This document shows, piece by piece, positions 34,783 through 43,094 of a DNA stretch of 64,000 nt. Below the pieces are notes generated by a model. It was not told where the DNA came from. It did no database searches and saw only the letters and a program-made list of their open reading frames with translations. Position 1 is the first letter of the stretch; each line of letters opens with the position of its first letter. Made by a program: the position numbers and the translations under genes. Origin of the DNA: DATKWS01 sp035529435 (GTDB taxonomy: Bacteria; Krumholzibacteriota; Krumholzibacteriia; Krumholzibacteriales; Krumholzibacteriaceae); the NCBI GenBank assembly GCA_035529435.1, contig DATKWS010000154.1:22441-86440 (forward strand), written 5' to 3'.

Positions 34783-36393
34783 GTGACAACGAATGAAGGA
34801 AATACCGCAGCGCCGCGACCGCACGCTGAACGCAGGCGGTTTCTCGTTTCGATGGGTATCCTCGCGGGCGGCGCCCTCGTCGTGCGGGCCGCGTTCCTCG
34901 GGTGCCGCATGGTTCTCAGTGGTGACGAGGTTCATTATGCGGAATCGCTCCACCGGTTCATGGAGGGGAGGTTCACAGAGGGATTCTCCGATTACTGGTC
35001 GTTCTTCTATCCCTTCCTCGCACTTCCGTTCGGAAAGATTTACGGGAGCGCAGAGCCGGCCCTGCGGCTGCTGTCCGTAATCTGCGGCGGCGCGGTCGTC
35101 GTGCCGTGCATGCTCATCGCGCGACGCCTGTGGGGTGATCGCGCGGCCCTCCTGGCGGGAATCCTCATCGCGCTCCACCCAAGTCTCATACAATTTTCGA
35201 CCGCCGCGATGACCGAGTCCCTCTCCGCGCTCCTTGTCTCGACCGCACTCTACCTGCTCATCCGGTTCCTGCAGGACGGCGGCAGATGGTTTTTTGTCGC
35301 CGGCGGTGTGGTGCTGGGGCTCGCTTACCTGACGCGCCAGGAGGCGCAGTTCATTCTCGCCCTCGTTGTTGTTGTCGTATTACTCGCCGGCGCGGGGACG
35401 GTTCCCCGGGGAAAGCGTCTTGTACGCGCGGCGGTGCTGGCGGCGTTTTTCATAGTAACGATTCTCCCGAGCGTATTCTTGCTGCGGGCGAAGACGGGCC
35501 GGTGGACGGGGGGATCGAAGGCATCGGTCAATCTCAGCTCACCGCTCATCTGGGAGGACGGCATCGAACGGGAACGGTACGTCTACGGCCTGAACGAATC
35601 CGGCACGGGGCGCCGTATCGATGAGATCGGTAGGGAGAGCGTCCTTGCAACGCTCTGGCGACAGCGGGACGCGGTGGTCTCCCGGTACTTCCCGAACCTC
35701 ACGAGGGGAGTCGCCCTTCTGCCGAACCTCCTCGCCAGTCCGTTTCTCCTGCTCCTCGTGCCCCTCGGGCTGTTCGGGCGGGGATGGCGGCGGGGGGATC
35801 GCATGATTGAATTCGTGCTCCTCCTCGTCGGCATTCTTCCGTTCGTTCTCTATGCCGTTTTCCGGATCGATTTCCGGTACCTCGTTCCGTTTCTGCCCGT
35901 GTACCTCCTGTGGGGCGCACGGGGGTGTGGTGTGCTCGTCTCGTGGCTGCGTGAGAATGTATCACCGCGACCGATTCTATCCGTGATCACCCTGTTCGTT
36001 ATCCTGGCGAGCCTCGTTCCATTCACGGTACGGCGCTATGCTCTTCTGGCCGCGAGCCAGCCGGTCGAGTACCGTGAGATCGGACGGTGGATCAGGGACA
36101 ACGGCGGCGGGGGCGCCATGATTCTCGCGCCGTCGGGTTGGTCGGTCGGGTACTACGCGGGGAATCCGCTCGCCACCTTTATACCATGGACCGATCCGGA
36201 CGGGCTCATCCGCTATGCCCGGTACCACCGGTTCGAGTATCTCGTGCTCGGTACCGCGTATATCGAACACGCACGGCCGGCGCTCGAGCCGCTCGTCCGT
36301 GAGCCTGAGTACCCGGGATTCGAATTGATACATACCTTTACAGACCGGTCCGGCGGAGAGATATTACTCTACCGCCTCGGCACCACCTCCTGA
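34783..36393 (+). CDS. membrane glycosyltransferase, GT39/GT83 (PMT/ArnT-like)
   Basis: About 536 residues with many transmembrane helices. LSGDEVHYAESLHRF near the N-terminus carries the acidic pair of GT-C enzymes, in the first periplasmic loop; YLTRQEAQFI and RYLVPFLPVYLL are further GT-C hallmarks. The last 100 residues (REIGRWIRDNGGGG...) form a soluble periplasmic end. It transfers a sugar from a polyprenyl-phosphate donor to lipid or protein. I place the start at a GTG with GGGAG nine bases upstream; frames from 34699 and 34720 are also open. Confidence 0.8.
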   Translation: MTTNEGNTAAPRPHAERRRFLVSMGILAGGALVVRAAFLGCRMVLSGDEVHYAESLHRFMEGRFTEGFSDYWSFFYPFLALPFGKIYGSAEPALRLLSVICGGAVVVPCMLIARRLWGDRAALLAGILIALHPSLIQFSTAAMTESLSALLVSTALYLLIRFLQDGGRWFFVAGGVVLGLAYLTRQEAQFILALVVVVVLLAGAGTVPRGKRLVRAAVLAAFFIVTILPSVFLLRAKTGRWTGGSKASVNLSSPLIWEDGIERERYVYGLNESGTGRRIDEIGRESVLATLWRQRDAVVSRYFPNLTRGVALLPNLLASPFLLLLVPLGLFGRGWRRGDRMIEFVLLLVGILPFVLYAVFRIDFRYLVPFLPVYLLWGARGCGVLVSWLRENVSPRPILSVITLFVILASLVPFTVRRYALLAASQPVEYREIGRWIRDNGGGGAMILAPSGWSVGYYAGNPLATFIPWTDPDGLIRYARYHRFEYLVLGTAYIEHARPALEPLVREPEYPGFELIHTFTDRSGGEILLYRLGTTS

Positions 36394-36783
36394 AAATACG
36401 ATCCGGCACCAAAACCGCGGCCCCGTGATCCGGACCGGTACCGATCCACGGTACGGCTTTCGTATGTGGTGTGCCGTTTCCTTTGATTTCCAATCATGCC
36501 GTATCGTATCCCGTGCATTCGATCTATTTCCCGTTGCCGCCAATTGTTCCCGGTTGTTCCCGGCCGTTTCCCACGGCGTCCACCGGCCTGTCATGATTCT
36601 TCATGCGGTGTATTGATATCCCCCCTATTGTGAATAATTCTTGCAATATTGTTCCTGCAGACAACGTCACGGATGCGCCGTGAAAAGTATAAGTCAATTA
36701 TTTTTAATGACTTCGTTCGATTTCACCACATGCCGGCCATGGCGGAAAATCGAGCGGTATGGTGAGTTTCATTTCAGCCGATT
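36394..36783. other. intergenic region before the signalling operon
   Basis: About 390 bases. The first 220 are GC-rich with short unconvincing frames; 36615-36730 is AT-rich and probably holds the promoter of the phosphatase operon, but I cannot fix a -35/-10 pair with confidence. No repeat or RNA gene seen. Confidence 0.45.
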
Positions 36784-38337
36784 ATGCAAAACCTGAGTTT
36801 CAAGATACAGATCGCCATGCTTGTCAGCCTGCTTGTTGCGGGGCTCGTGGCCGCATTTTCCTGGACGGTTGCCACGCGGGAACGGAGCATGATTCTATCG
36901 GAGGTTCTCCACCGCGTGGTTCTGCAGGGCCGGAACCTGGCGCTCAGCTCGGCAAAACCGCTTTTACACGAGGATCCCGAGTTTGAATTGCATCCACTCG
37001 TTGCCAAGGTAATCGAATACGATCACGATGTTGTTTCGATCGTCGTGGTCGATCACAATAGCGTTATCAAGGGCCACCGGGACGTTGCGGCTATTGACAA
37101 GGTATACATACCGTTAAAAGAGCTCAGGCCCATAGATCAGGTCACGCACCAGTCGGCCGGCGAGACATTCAGGGAAAACGAGAGTTTCATCGAGGTGTCC
37201 GTTCCCGTCACCGATCGGAGGGAGAGAATCGGGACGGTATACCTTCAATACTCCAAACGGGGGATTCGCGAGGCCATGGATACCATCAAGGGGAGGATAC
37301 TGCGCATCGGCCTTTTTGCGCTCGCCGTGGGTGTACTGCTCTCCCTTCTGCTCGCCTTCCATATTACGAGTCCCATCAGTAAACTGACACGGGGCGCCGA
37401 ATCGATCGGCCGCGGGAATCTCGACACGAGGATCAAGATCAGGTCGGTGAAGGAGATTCAGGCACTCGCGCACACCTTCAACGAGATGGCCAGGAGTCTC
37501 GAGGAGAGTCACCGCGCGATGCTCGACAAGGAGAGGATGGAGAAGGAGCTCGAGATCGCGCGCGAGATCCAGGAGACGCTCCTGCCGGCGCATCTGCCGC
37601 ATCTGCGCAATTTCGAAATTGATGCATACTACCATCCCGCCTCCCAGGTCGGTGGTGACTATTTCGATCTCATACGGGTCGACGAGCGGCACCTCATGAT
37701 CGTTGTCGGCGATGTCGCGGGCAAGGGCGTTCCCGGTCTCGTCATCATGGCGATGGCGAGAATTCTCGTGCGGCATTTGGCGCTCAAGGGGGAGCGGCCG
37801 TCGAAACTTCTGCGTCATCTCAATGTGCTCCTGAAGCGCGATATGAAACGGAACCTCTTCCTGACTCTTTTCTGCGGTTTACTCGATACCCACGATGGCA
37901 CACTCCGATTCGCCAGCGCGGCCCACATGCCGCTCATCGTGTATCACAGCAACGAACAGATGGTACGCATGATGAGTACGAAGGCCAGGCCGGTCGGGAT
38001 CTTTTCGGACGAGGTGTTTTCGCAGGGGCTCGAGGAATATGTCGTTTGTCTCCAACCCGGTGATCTGCTTCTCCAATTCACCGACGGTCTCAACGAGATG
38101 CGCGACCCTGCCGGGAATGAGTTCGGGATAGAGAGGATCATGCAGACGGCATACGACGAGGCGAAGGGTGGCGCCCGGCACCTGATCGCGGAGATAAAGC
38201 GGAGACTCGGGGAATTTCGTCATGGCGAACTGCAGAGCGACGATCTCACGCTCCTCGCGGTGAGCGCGCTGCCCGCCGGCATGGAGAGGGTAAACGAGGA
38301 ACGTATGGAGATCCTCGACAGGGTGGTATTCGATTGA
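36784..38337 (+). CDS. membrane sensor SpoIIE/PP2C phosphatase with HAMP (RsbU-like)
   Basis: 517 residues. Transmembrane helix 1 (about 8-30), a periplasmic sensor of about 140 residues, helix 2 (about 171-195), a HAMP domain (SPISKLTRGAESIGRGNLDTRI), a coiled coil with EKELEIAREIQETLLP, and a SpoIIE phosphatase with QVGGDYFDLI, VVGDVAGKGVPG and LLLQFTDGLNEM. It would dephosphorylate a STAS antagonist in response to an external signal; the next gene encodes both a HATPase and a STAS domain, the expected partners. The start lacks a clear ribosome site. Confidence 0.9.
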   Translation: MQNLSFKIQIAMLVSLLVAGLVAAFSWTVATRERSMILSEVLHRVVLQGRNLALSSAKPLLHEDPEFELHPLVAKVIEYDHDVVSIVVVDHNSVIKGHRDVAAIDKVYIPLKELRPIDQVTHQSAGETFRENESFIEVSVPVTDRRERIGTVYLQYSKRGIREAMDTIKGRILRIGLFALAVGVLLSLLLAFHITSPISKLTRGAESIGRGNLDTRIKIRSVKEIQALAHTFNEMARSLEESHRAMLDKERMEKELEIAREIQETLLPAHLPHLRNFEIDAYYHPASQVGGDYFDLIRVDERHLMIVVGDVAGKGVPGLVIMAMARILVRHLALKGERPSKLLRHLNVLLKRDMKRNLFLTLFCGLLDTHDGTLRFASAAHMPLIVYHSNEQMVRMMSTKARPVGIFSDEVFSQGLEEYVVCLQPGDLLLQFTDGLNEMRDPAGNEFGIERIMQTAYDEAKGGARHLIAEIKRRLGEFRHGELQSDDLTLLAVSALPAGMERVNEERMEILDRVVFD

Positions 38338-38361
38338 GGAAGTACTGAACGGGGTTTCGAT

Positions 38362-39471
38362 ATGAGGCTCGAAATGTTCGACAGGGAAACGATGACTGTC
38401 TGCGTGAGCTGCGCGGACCGGCAGGATTGGGATATCCTCGACAAGCTCTCCAGCCTCATCGCGGTCTCCTCGGATTGCGGATTCAACCGGATCATATTCG
38501 AGCCGCCGTCACGCCTGCCTCTGCCGGTCGGTATGGCGCTCGAGCAGCTTGCCCGCCGTAACGGGGTCATCCTTTCCGCCGCCGATGAAAGCGCCGCCGG
38601 GGAGGCGAAGGACGAGTTCGGTTTCGTCGTGGTGAGCAGGGAGTCCAGTTTTATCTGCCTCCGTGATTCGGGCGATGATATGCATTACCAGCTCTACCTC
38701 GAGGCCTGCGAGGAGAACGTCGATCTCGGCGCGCGTCTCGCCTACCTGCTCGCAAACGTGCTCGGTTTCACGAGCCTCATCTCGTTCGAGATTCGTTTCA
38801 GCGTGTACGAGCTCCTCAACAACATTTTCGAGCACGGTCTCGAGCAGGGTGCCAGCCAGTGGGTCGAATTGATCATCGAGAAAAAGCGAGATAAGCTGTC
38901 GGTTTCGCTGGTCGACAAGGGAGTCGCGTTCGATCCGACAAGGGATGAGAAATTCAACCTGGCACGGTACCTGGAATCGGGCAAGAAACGGGGGCTCGGT
39001 CTCGTCATGACACGCAGGATAGCGGGGCGGATGCAGTACCATCGGGATGGGGAATTCAACAAGATCCATTTCGAGAAATCGGATTCATTCCCCGGAGGGA
39101 CTCTCCGGGCCGTAAAGGAGGAGACAATGGCACAGTTCATAGTCGGTGAACCGGTCCGCACGGAGGACGGTTCCTCCCTCATGGCGCTCGAGGGCGATCT
39201 CGATACGAAAGGCGCTCTTGTCATGGAGGATCTGATGTCGCAGCTCCTCGACCAGAAGATGTTCCGCGTGATCTTCGATTTCGAAAAGGTACCGTTCGTG
39301 TCAAGCGCGGGAGTGGGAATTCTTCTCGGGATCGTATCCTCGCTCCGCGAGGAGGGTGGGGAGGTTACCCTGTTGAACGTTTCGCCGAAGGTGAAGTCGG
39401 TGTTCAGGCTTCTCAATCTCGATGACTATTTCACCATCGCCGACTCACGGGATTCGTTTGTCGAATTCTGA
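38362..39471 (+). CDS. RsbW-like HATPase fused to a STAS anti-sigma-antagonist domain
   Basis: 369 residues. Residues 1-100 are an unrecognised alpha/beta region. A HATPase anti-sigma/switch-kinase domain follows, with N box YELLNNIFEHG (149-159), VDKGVAFDP (184-192) and KKRGLGLVM (208-216). Residues 258-365 are a STAS domain with the phosphorylation site VPFVSSAGVGI (Ser314 or Ser315). Kinase and substrate are normally separate proteins. Inside the frame AAAGGAGGAG (39114-39123) stands four bases before ATG at 39127, which would yield the STAS domain alone. It lies between the phosphatase and a histidine kinase gene, all one operon. Confidence 0.85.
   Translation: MRLEMFDRETMTVCVSCADRQDWDILDKLSSLIAVSSDCGFNRIIFEPPSRLPLPVGMALEQLARRNGVILSAADESAAGEAKDEFGFVVVSRESSFICLRDSGDDMHYQLYLEACEENVDLGARLAYLLANVLGFTSLISFEIRFSVYELLNNIFEHGLEQGASQWVELIIEKKRDKLSVSLVDKGVAFDPTRDEKFNLARYLESGKKRGLGLVMTRRIAGRMQYHRDGEFNKIHFEKSDSFPGGTLRAVKEETMAQFIVGEPVRTEDGSSLMALEGDLDTKGALVMEDLMSQLLDQKMFRVIFDFEKVPFVSSAGVGILLGIVSSLREEGGEVTLLNVSPKVKSVFRLLNLDDYFTIADSRDSFVEF
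39127..39471 (+). CDS. possible separately translated STAS domain (internal start)
   Basis: In-frame ATG at 39127 with AAAGGAGGAG ending four bases upstream, as good a ribosome site as any in the window. It would give a 114-residue stand-alone STAS protein, the normal form of an anti-sigma-factor antagonist. Whether both products are made cannot be told from sequence. Confidence 0.45.
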   Translation: MAQFIVGEPVRTEDGSSLMALEGDLDTKGALVMEDLMSQLLDQKMFRVIFDFEKVPFVSSAGVGILLGIVSSLREEGGEVTLLNVSPKVKSVFRLLNLDDYFTIADSRDSFVEF

Positions 39472-39494
39472 GAACCATCACGGAGGAATTCTGG

Positions 39495-40940
39495 ATGAGC
39501 AAGGCGCCGCCTGAACAGACGTGCCGCAGCGAACCTGATGTGAAACGGCTCGAGGAAAGTCTCGAGAAGCGGAATATCACATTCGAGGCGCTGTTCGGAC
39601 TGTTCGAGAAGATCGGAACGACGCTGGACCTGGCAACGATCGTCCGGCTCTTCCTGCTCACCCTCATGGGACAACTCAGGTTGAAACGCATCGCCTTGTA
39701 TCTTGCTTCCTCGGATGGAACGCGGTTCGTGATGCATCACGCGCTGGGTATCGGCCGGCAGGTGCTGCCGACGGCCTTCTGCGTGGAGCACACGCTCACG
39801 CGCTGGTTGCGGTCGGAAAAGGACGCTCCGCATATAGACAGTTTCTTCAATGAGTACAAGGGCGAGGTGCCCGGGGAGACGGCCGGTTTTCTCGGGGAAA
39901 TGGCCGGGCGAAGTTTCGCCTATGCGTATCCCCTTACCGATCGGGATGAGTTGCTGGGAGCGGTGTTCTTCAGCGGGAAGGTGACGGGGGAGGGATTCTC
40001 ACAATTCGACAACGAGCTGCTGCGGATGCTCGCCAAGGTTGCCACCATCACGATCAGGAATGCGGCACTCTACCGCTCGGCGGTGCAGTCCAAGCAGGAG
40101 CTCGAGAGGTTTTCACGGATCAAGAAGGAGTTCATCAACCACACCTCGCACGAGTTGCGGACGCCGATCACCGTTCTCAAGAGCGCACTCTGGTCGATCG
40201 AATCGGACGAGATCGATGAAGGCGTACTGATCGATATGTCCAAGGATGCCGTGCTCAGGATGCAGGACAAGATCGAACAACTGCTCTCGCTCAACGATAT
40301 CGAATTGAACGCGACCGCATTCGACCTCGCCCGGACCGATGTCTCGTCGCTGCTGGAGGAGTGCCTGCGCGAGATCATCCCCGAGCTCGAGGAGAAACAG
40401 ATAACGGTCGATCTCGATGACCGCGCCCGTTACCGGGAGATCATGGTCGATGCCGCCAAGATGAAGCTCGTGCTGCGCGGTATCATCGATAACGCCGTCA
40501 ATGCTGTCGAGAGGGGCGGCACCATTTCGATCGTGACCGATGTCACGGATATCCCGCCGGGGGGCGGCGATGGGATCGAGATACCCGATTGGTCGACTGT
40601 CGCGGAGGGACCGCTTCCGTATTCCCCGTGTGATGCGGCGGACAACGAGCACGCAGGTACCGGCCCGTCACGGAACTTCACCGATTTTCATCCATCGAGC
40701 CAGGGATCGTTCCTCGTCATGCGCATGCGGGACGACGGCGTCGGTATACCGGCCGACGAGATCATGGCCGTTTCCGAGCCGTTCCGGCGGGCCTCGAATT
40801 CTCCCCTGAAAAACGTCAAGGGGCTCGGCATCGGTCTCTCCGTCGCGTTGAAGATCATCGCGGGACACGGCGGGCGGCTCTTTTGTAGAAGCGAAGAGGG
40901 AAGAGGGACGGAATTCTCTATCTGGCTGAACGCCGATTGA
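39495..40940 (+). CDS. GAF-domain sensor histidine kinase
   Basis: 481 residues, no transmembrane helix. A GAF domain (about 40-195) is followed by HisKA with NHTSHELRTPIT (His219) and a HATPase with IIDNAVNAVERGG, RDDGVGIPADEI and VKGLGIGLSVALKI. The lid region has a long insert rich in Pro, Gly and Ser (about 350-405). No response regulator gene is adjacent. Strong start (GGAGGAATTCTGG). It closes the phosphatase/HATPase-STAS operon, so it probably feeds into the same switch. Confidence 0.92.
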   Translation: MSKAPPEQTCRSEPDVKRLEESLEKRNITFEALFGLFEKIGTTLDLATIVRLFLLTLMGQLRLKRIALYLASSDGTRFVMHHALGIGRQVLPTAFCVEHTLTRWLRSEKDAPHIDSFFNEYKGEVPGETAGFLGEMAGRSFAYAYPLTDRDELLGAVFFSGKVTGEGFSQFDNELLRMLAKVATITIRNAALYRSAVQSKQELERFSRIKKEFINHTSHELRTPITVLKSALWSIESDEIDEGVLIDMSKDAVLRMQDKIEQLLSLNDIELNATAFDLARTDVSSLLEECLREIIPELEEKQITVDLDDRARYREIMVDAAKMKLVLRGIIDNAVNAVERGGTISIVTDVTDIPPGGGDGIEIPDWSTVAEGPLPYSPCDAADNEHAGTGPSRNFTDFHPSSQGSFLVMRMRDDGVGIPADEIMAVSEPFRRASNSPLKNVKGLGIGLSVALKIIAGHGGRLFCRSEEGRGTEFSIWLNAD

Positions 40941-41044
40941 TCGATGTCACGCTTGTCCGCGTGTCGATCCCCGAACATGTGTGAAGAAACGGGGCGTGCG
41001 GTGTTCCGAGCGCCCAAGCCGGTCCGCGCCTTTCGCTGCATAAT

Positions 41045-41079
41045 GGAAAAGGCGGCCCCTCTCTTGTAGAGAGACCGCC
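41045..41079 (-). terminator. Rho-independent terminator of the cyclophilin gene
   Basis: GGCGG and CTCTCT pair with AGAGAG and CCGCC (41051-41079); on the minus strand the hairpin is followed by TTTTCC. It lies 25 bases beyond the cyclophilin stop and between convergent genes. Confidence 0.75.
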
Positions 41080-41103
41080 CGTGTAACTGTATTGGCCGGT
41101 ATG

Positions 41104-41754
41104 CTACTCCTCCGCTTCCTCCGTAACGACGCGAATCGATTTGATGACGACCGGCTTCGCGGGGACGTTACTGAGGTTCCCCTTCGCCGTGGTTTTTACC
41201 GCGGCGATTGTATCGACGACGTCGCCGCCCTCTATCACCTTTCCGAAAACGGCGTACCCGTAATCCCTCACGCCATGATCGAGCAACTTGTTGTCTTTCA
41301 GATTGATGAAAAACTGGCTCGTGGCACTGTTGATTTCAGGGGTCCGGGCCATCGCCACGGTGTACTTCATGTTGTTGAGCCCGTTCTTCGCCTCGTTCTC
41401 TATCGGCTTGCCCGTCTCCTTCTTCACCATCTCCGGGGTGAAGCCGCCGCCCTGGACCATGAAATCCGGAATGACCCTGTGGAAGATCGTTCCGTCGTAG
41501 AATTTGGTTTCGACATATTTCAGGAAATTCTTCACGGTGATCGGGGCCTTGTCCGTGTAGAGCTCCATCACGAAGGGTCCGAGATTCGTCTCCACGCGAA
41601 CCAGTACAGTTTCTCCAGGTTCCACCGGCTTCTTCTCCGTTTCTATCTTGGTCTGGGTGGGCTTTTTCATTTCCTGCGCGACCACGCCGGTAAGGCAGAG
41701 TGAAACGATAATGGCACACAGGGCGAACACGAGAATACCGTTATGCAATCTCAT
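41104..41754 (-). CDS. exported cyclophilin-type peptidyl-prolyl isomerase
   Basis: 216 residues. A signal peptide (about 1-26, ending GVVAQ) is followed by a short charged spacer rich in Lys, Glu and Thr and a cyclophilin domain: ELYTDKAPITVKNFLKY, FYDGTIFHRVIPDFMVQGG, and FFINLKDNKLLDHG with YAVFGKVIEGGDVVD. The catalytic Arg is in FHRV. It folds exported proteins in the periplasm. GGAGGTG lies seven bases before the ATG used. Confidence 0.92.
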   Translation of the reverse strand: MRLHNGILVFALCAIIVSLCLTGVVAQEMKKPTQTKIETEKKPVEPGETVLVRVETNLGPFVMELYTDKAPITVKNFLKYVETKFYDGTIFHRVIPDFMVQGGGFTPEMVKKETGKPIENEAKNGLNNMKYTVAMARTPEINSATSQFFINLKDNKLLDHGVRDYGYAVFGKVIEGGDVVDTIAAVKTTAKGNLSNVPAKPVVIKSIRVVTEEAEE

Positions 41755-41848
41755 AGGGAAACACCTCCTCATCTGTTTTCCAGCTTCGTTCTCAATCGTG
41801 ATGTTGAATATACCGTCTCGGGGAGATCAGTAAAAGAAAAAATTGTGG

Positions 41849-41866
41849 CTGGTCTTCCCAGACCAG
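41849..41866. other. perfect 7-bp hairpin in the phzF upstream region
   Basis: CTGGTCT-TCCC-AGACCAG. On the minus strand it is followed by a T-rich stretch (41830-41843), like a terminator, but no minus-strand gene ends there. It may block antisense transcription or act in the leader of the PhzF gene. Confidence 0.35.
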
Positions 41867-42000
41867 GGGGAGCGAGGACGTCCCGGTCCCCTTCATATAT
41901 CGGTCTGCCATGATTTTTTGCTTTTCCTTATTTTATATTCTTTGATAGGATTACGGATGAGGGCGGCTATGTCCCTCGAGTACTACCCCGAGGTGAGAAA

Positions 42001-42891
42001 ATGAGTCGAAAACTGGTCTATGAACAGGTGGATGTCTTTACAAACAAAGCGTTTGGCGGAAACCAACTCGCCGTGTTTCACTCACCGGGAAAGCTCACCA
42101 AACACCAGATGCAAACTATAGCCAGAGAAATCAACTTTTCCGAAACAACGTTCATTTTTCCGTCAAAAAACAAGGAAGTACATGCCAAGGTGCGGATTTT
42201 CACACCGGGCGAGGAGGTGCCCTTCGCCGGGCATCCGACGATCGGCACGGCATTCGTCCTCTATTCCAGGATGACCGGCAAGAAGAAGCCCGACACGTTG
42301 GTGCTGGAGCTCGGCGTCGGCAAGATTCATGTCGATATCGAACAAAGCGGTAACTATATAACCGGCCTTACGATGCACCAACCCCTCCCCGAATTTGGAT
42401 CCGCGCTCCAGAACAGGGGGCAGGCCGCGAGGGCTCTTGGCATACGGCCGTTCAACATCCTCGGCGGAGGAGTTGTGTCGAACGGGCTCAGTTTCCTGAT
42501 CGTCGAAGCACAGGAGCGGGAATCGGTGGAGAGGGCCCGCCTGAACCTCGAGGAGGCGGTCAACGTCATAGACCGCCATAACGTCGTCGGCATATATCTC
42601 TTTTCCCGCGAGGAGGGAAAGGAATTGCGAATCCACGCCCGATCCTTCGCACCGACCATGGGGGTGATGGAGGATCCGGCCACGGGCTCTGCGGCCGGCG
42701 CGCTCGGCGGCTATCTCGCCAGGATTCTGAAGTTCCCCATCGATCTACGGCTTTCCGTCGAGCAGGGAGTCGAGATGAAACGGCCGAGTCAGATCATGGT
42801 CGATATTCATTGTGACCGGGGGATGGTGAACAGCGTCAAGGTAACGGGCAAGGTCGTGCACGTGGGAGAGGGGACGATATTCCTCTCGTAG
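42001..42891 (+). CDS. PhzF family isomerase/epimerase-like protein
   Basis: 296 residues. The N-terminal QVDVFTNKAFGGNQLAVF with the following INFSETTF (Glu is the catalytic acid/base of the family), FTPGEEVPFAGHPTIG and the C-terminal MEDPATGSAAGALGGYL are the diagnostic motifs. PhzF relatives catalyse proton shifts on small carboxylated metabolites; the substrate here is unknown. It stands alone between two oppositely oriented genes. Confidence 0.9.
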   Translation: MSRKLVYEQVDVFTNKAFGGNQLAVFHSPGKLTKHQMQTIAREINFSETTFIFPSKNKEVHAKVRIFTPGEEVPFAGHPTIGTAFVLYSRMTGKKKPDTLVLELGVGKIHVDIEQSGNYITGLTMHQPLPEFGSALQNRGQAARALGIRPFNILGGGVVSNGLSFLIVEAQERESVERARLNLEEAVNVIDRHNVVGIYLFSREEGKELRIHARSFAPTMGVMEDPATGSAAGALGGYLARILKFPIDLRLSVEQGVEMKRPSQIMVDIHCDRGMVNSVKVTGKVVHVGEGTIFLS

Positions 42892-43094
42892 AGGAAAATT
42901 GTTTACTTTTTAATAATATCTGTTATAATATCATGTGGTTCCATTGCGGCACGATCGACATCGCCGCGGGGAATCAGAACGAGGATTCCGGATATTACCG
43001 GAAAATGTTCTAGGGAAGGTGGCCCGCGTGACCCCTACTTTGGATCTATTTTCCGGTTTTTTTCTGCTTTCAACCGGCGCGGAGCGCCCCGTTC

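Noticed and set aside
41830..41866. Minus-strand terminator upstream of phzF
   Set aside because: Hairpin plus T-rich tract fits a terminator, but no minus-strand gene ends there; kept only as an unassigned hairpin.
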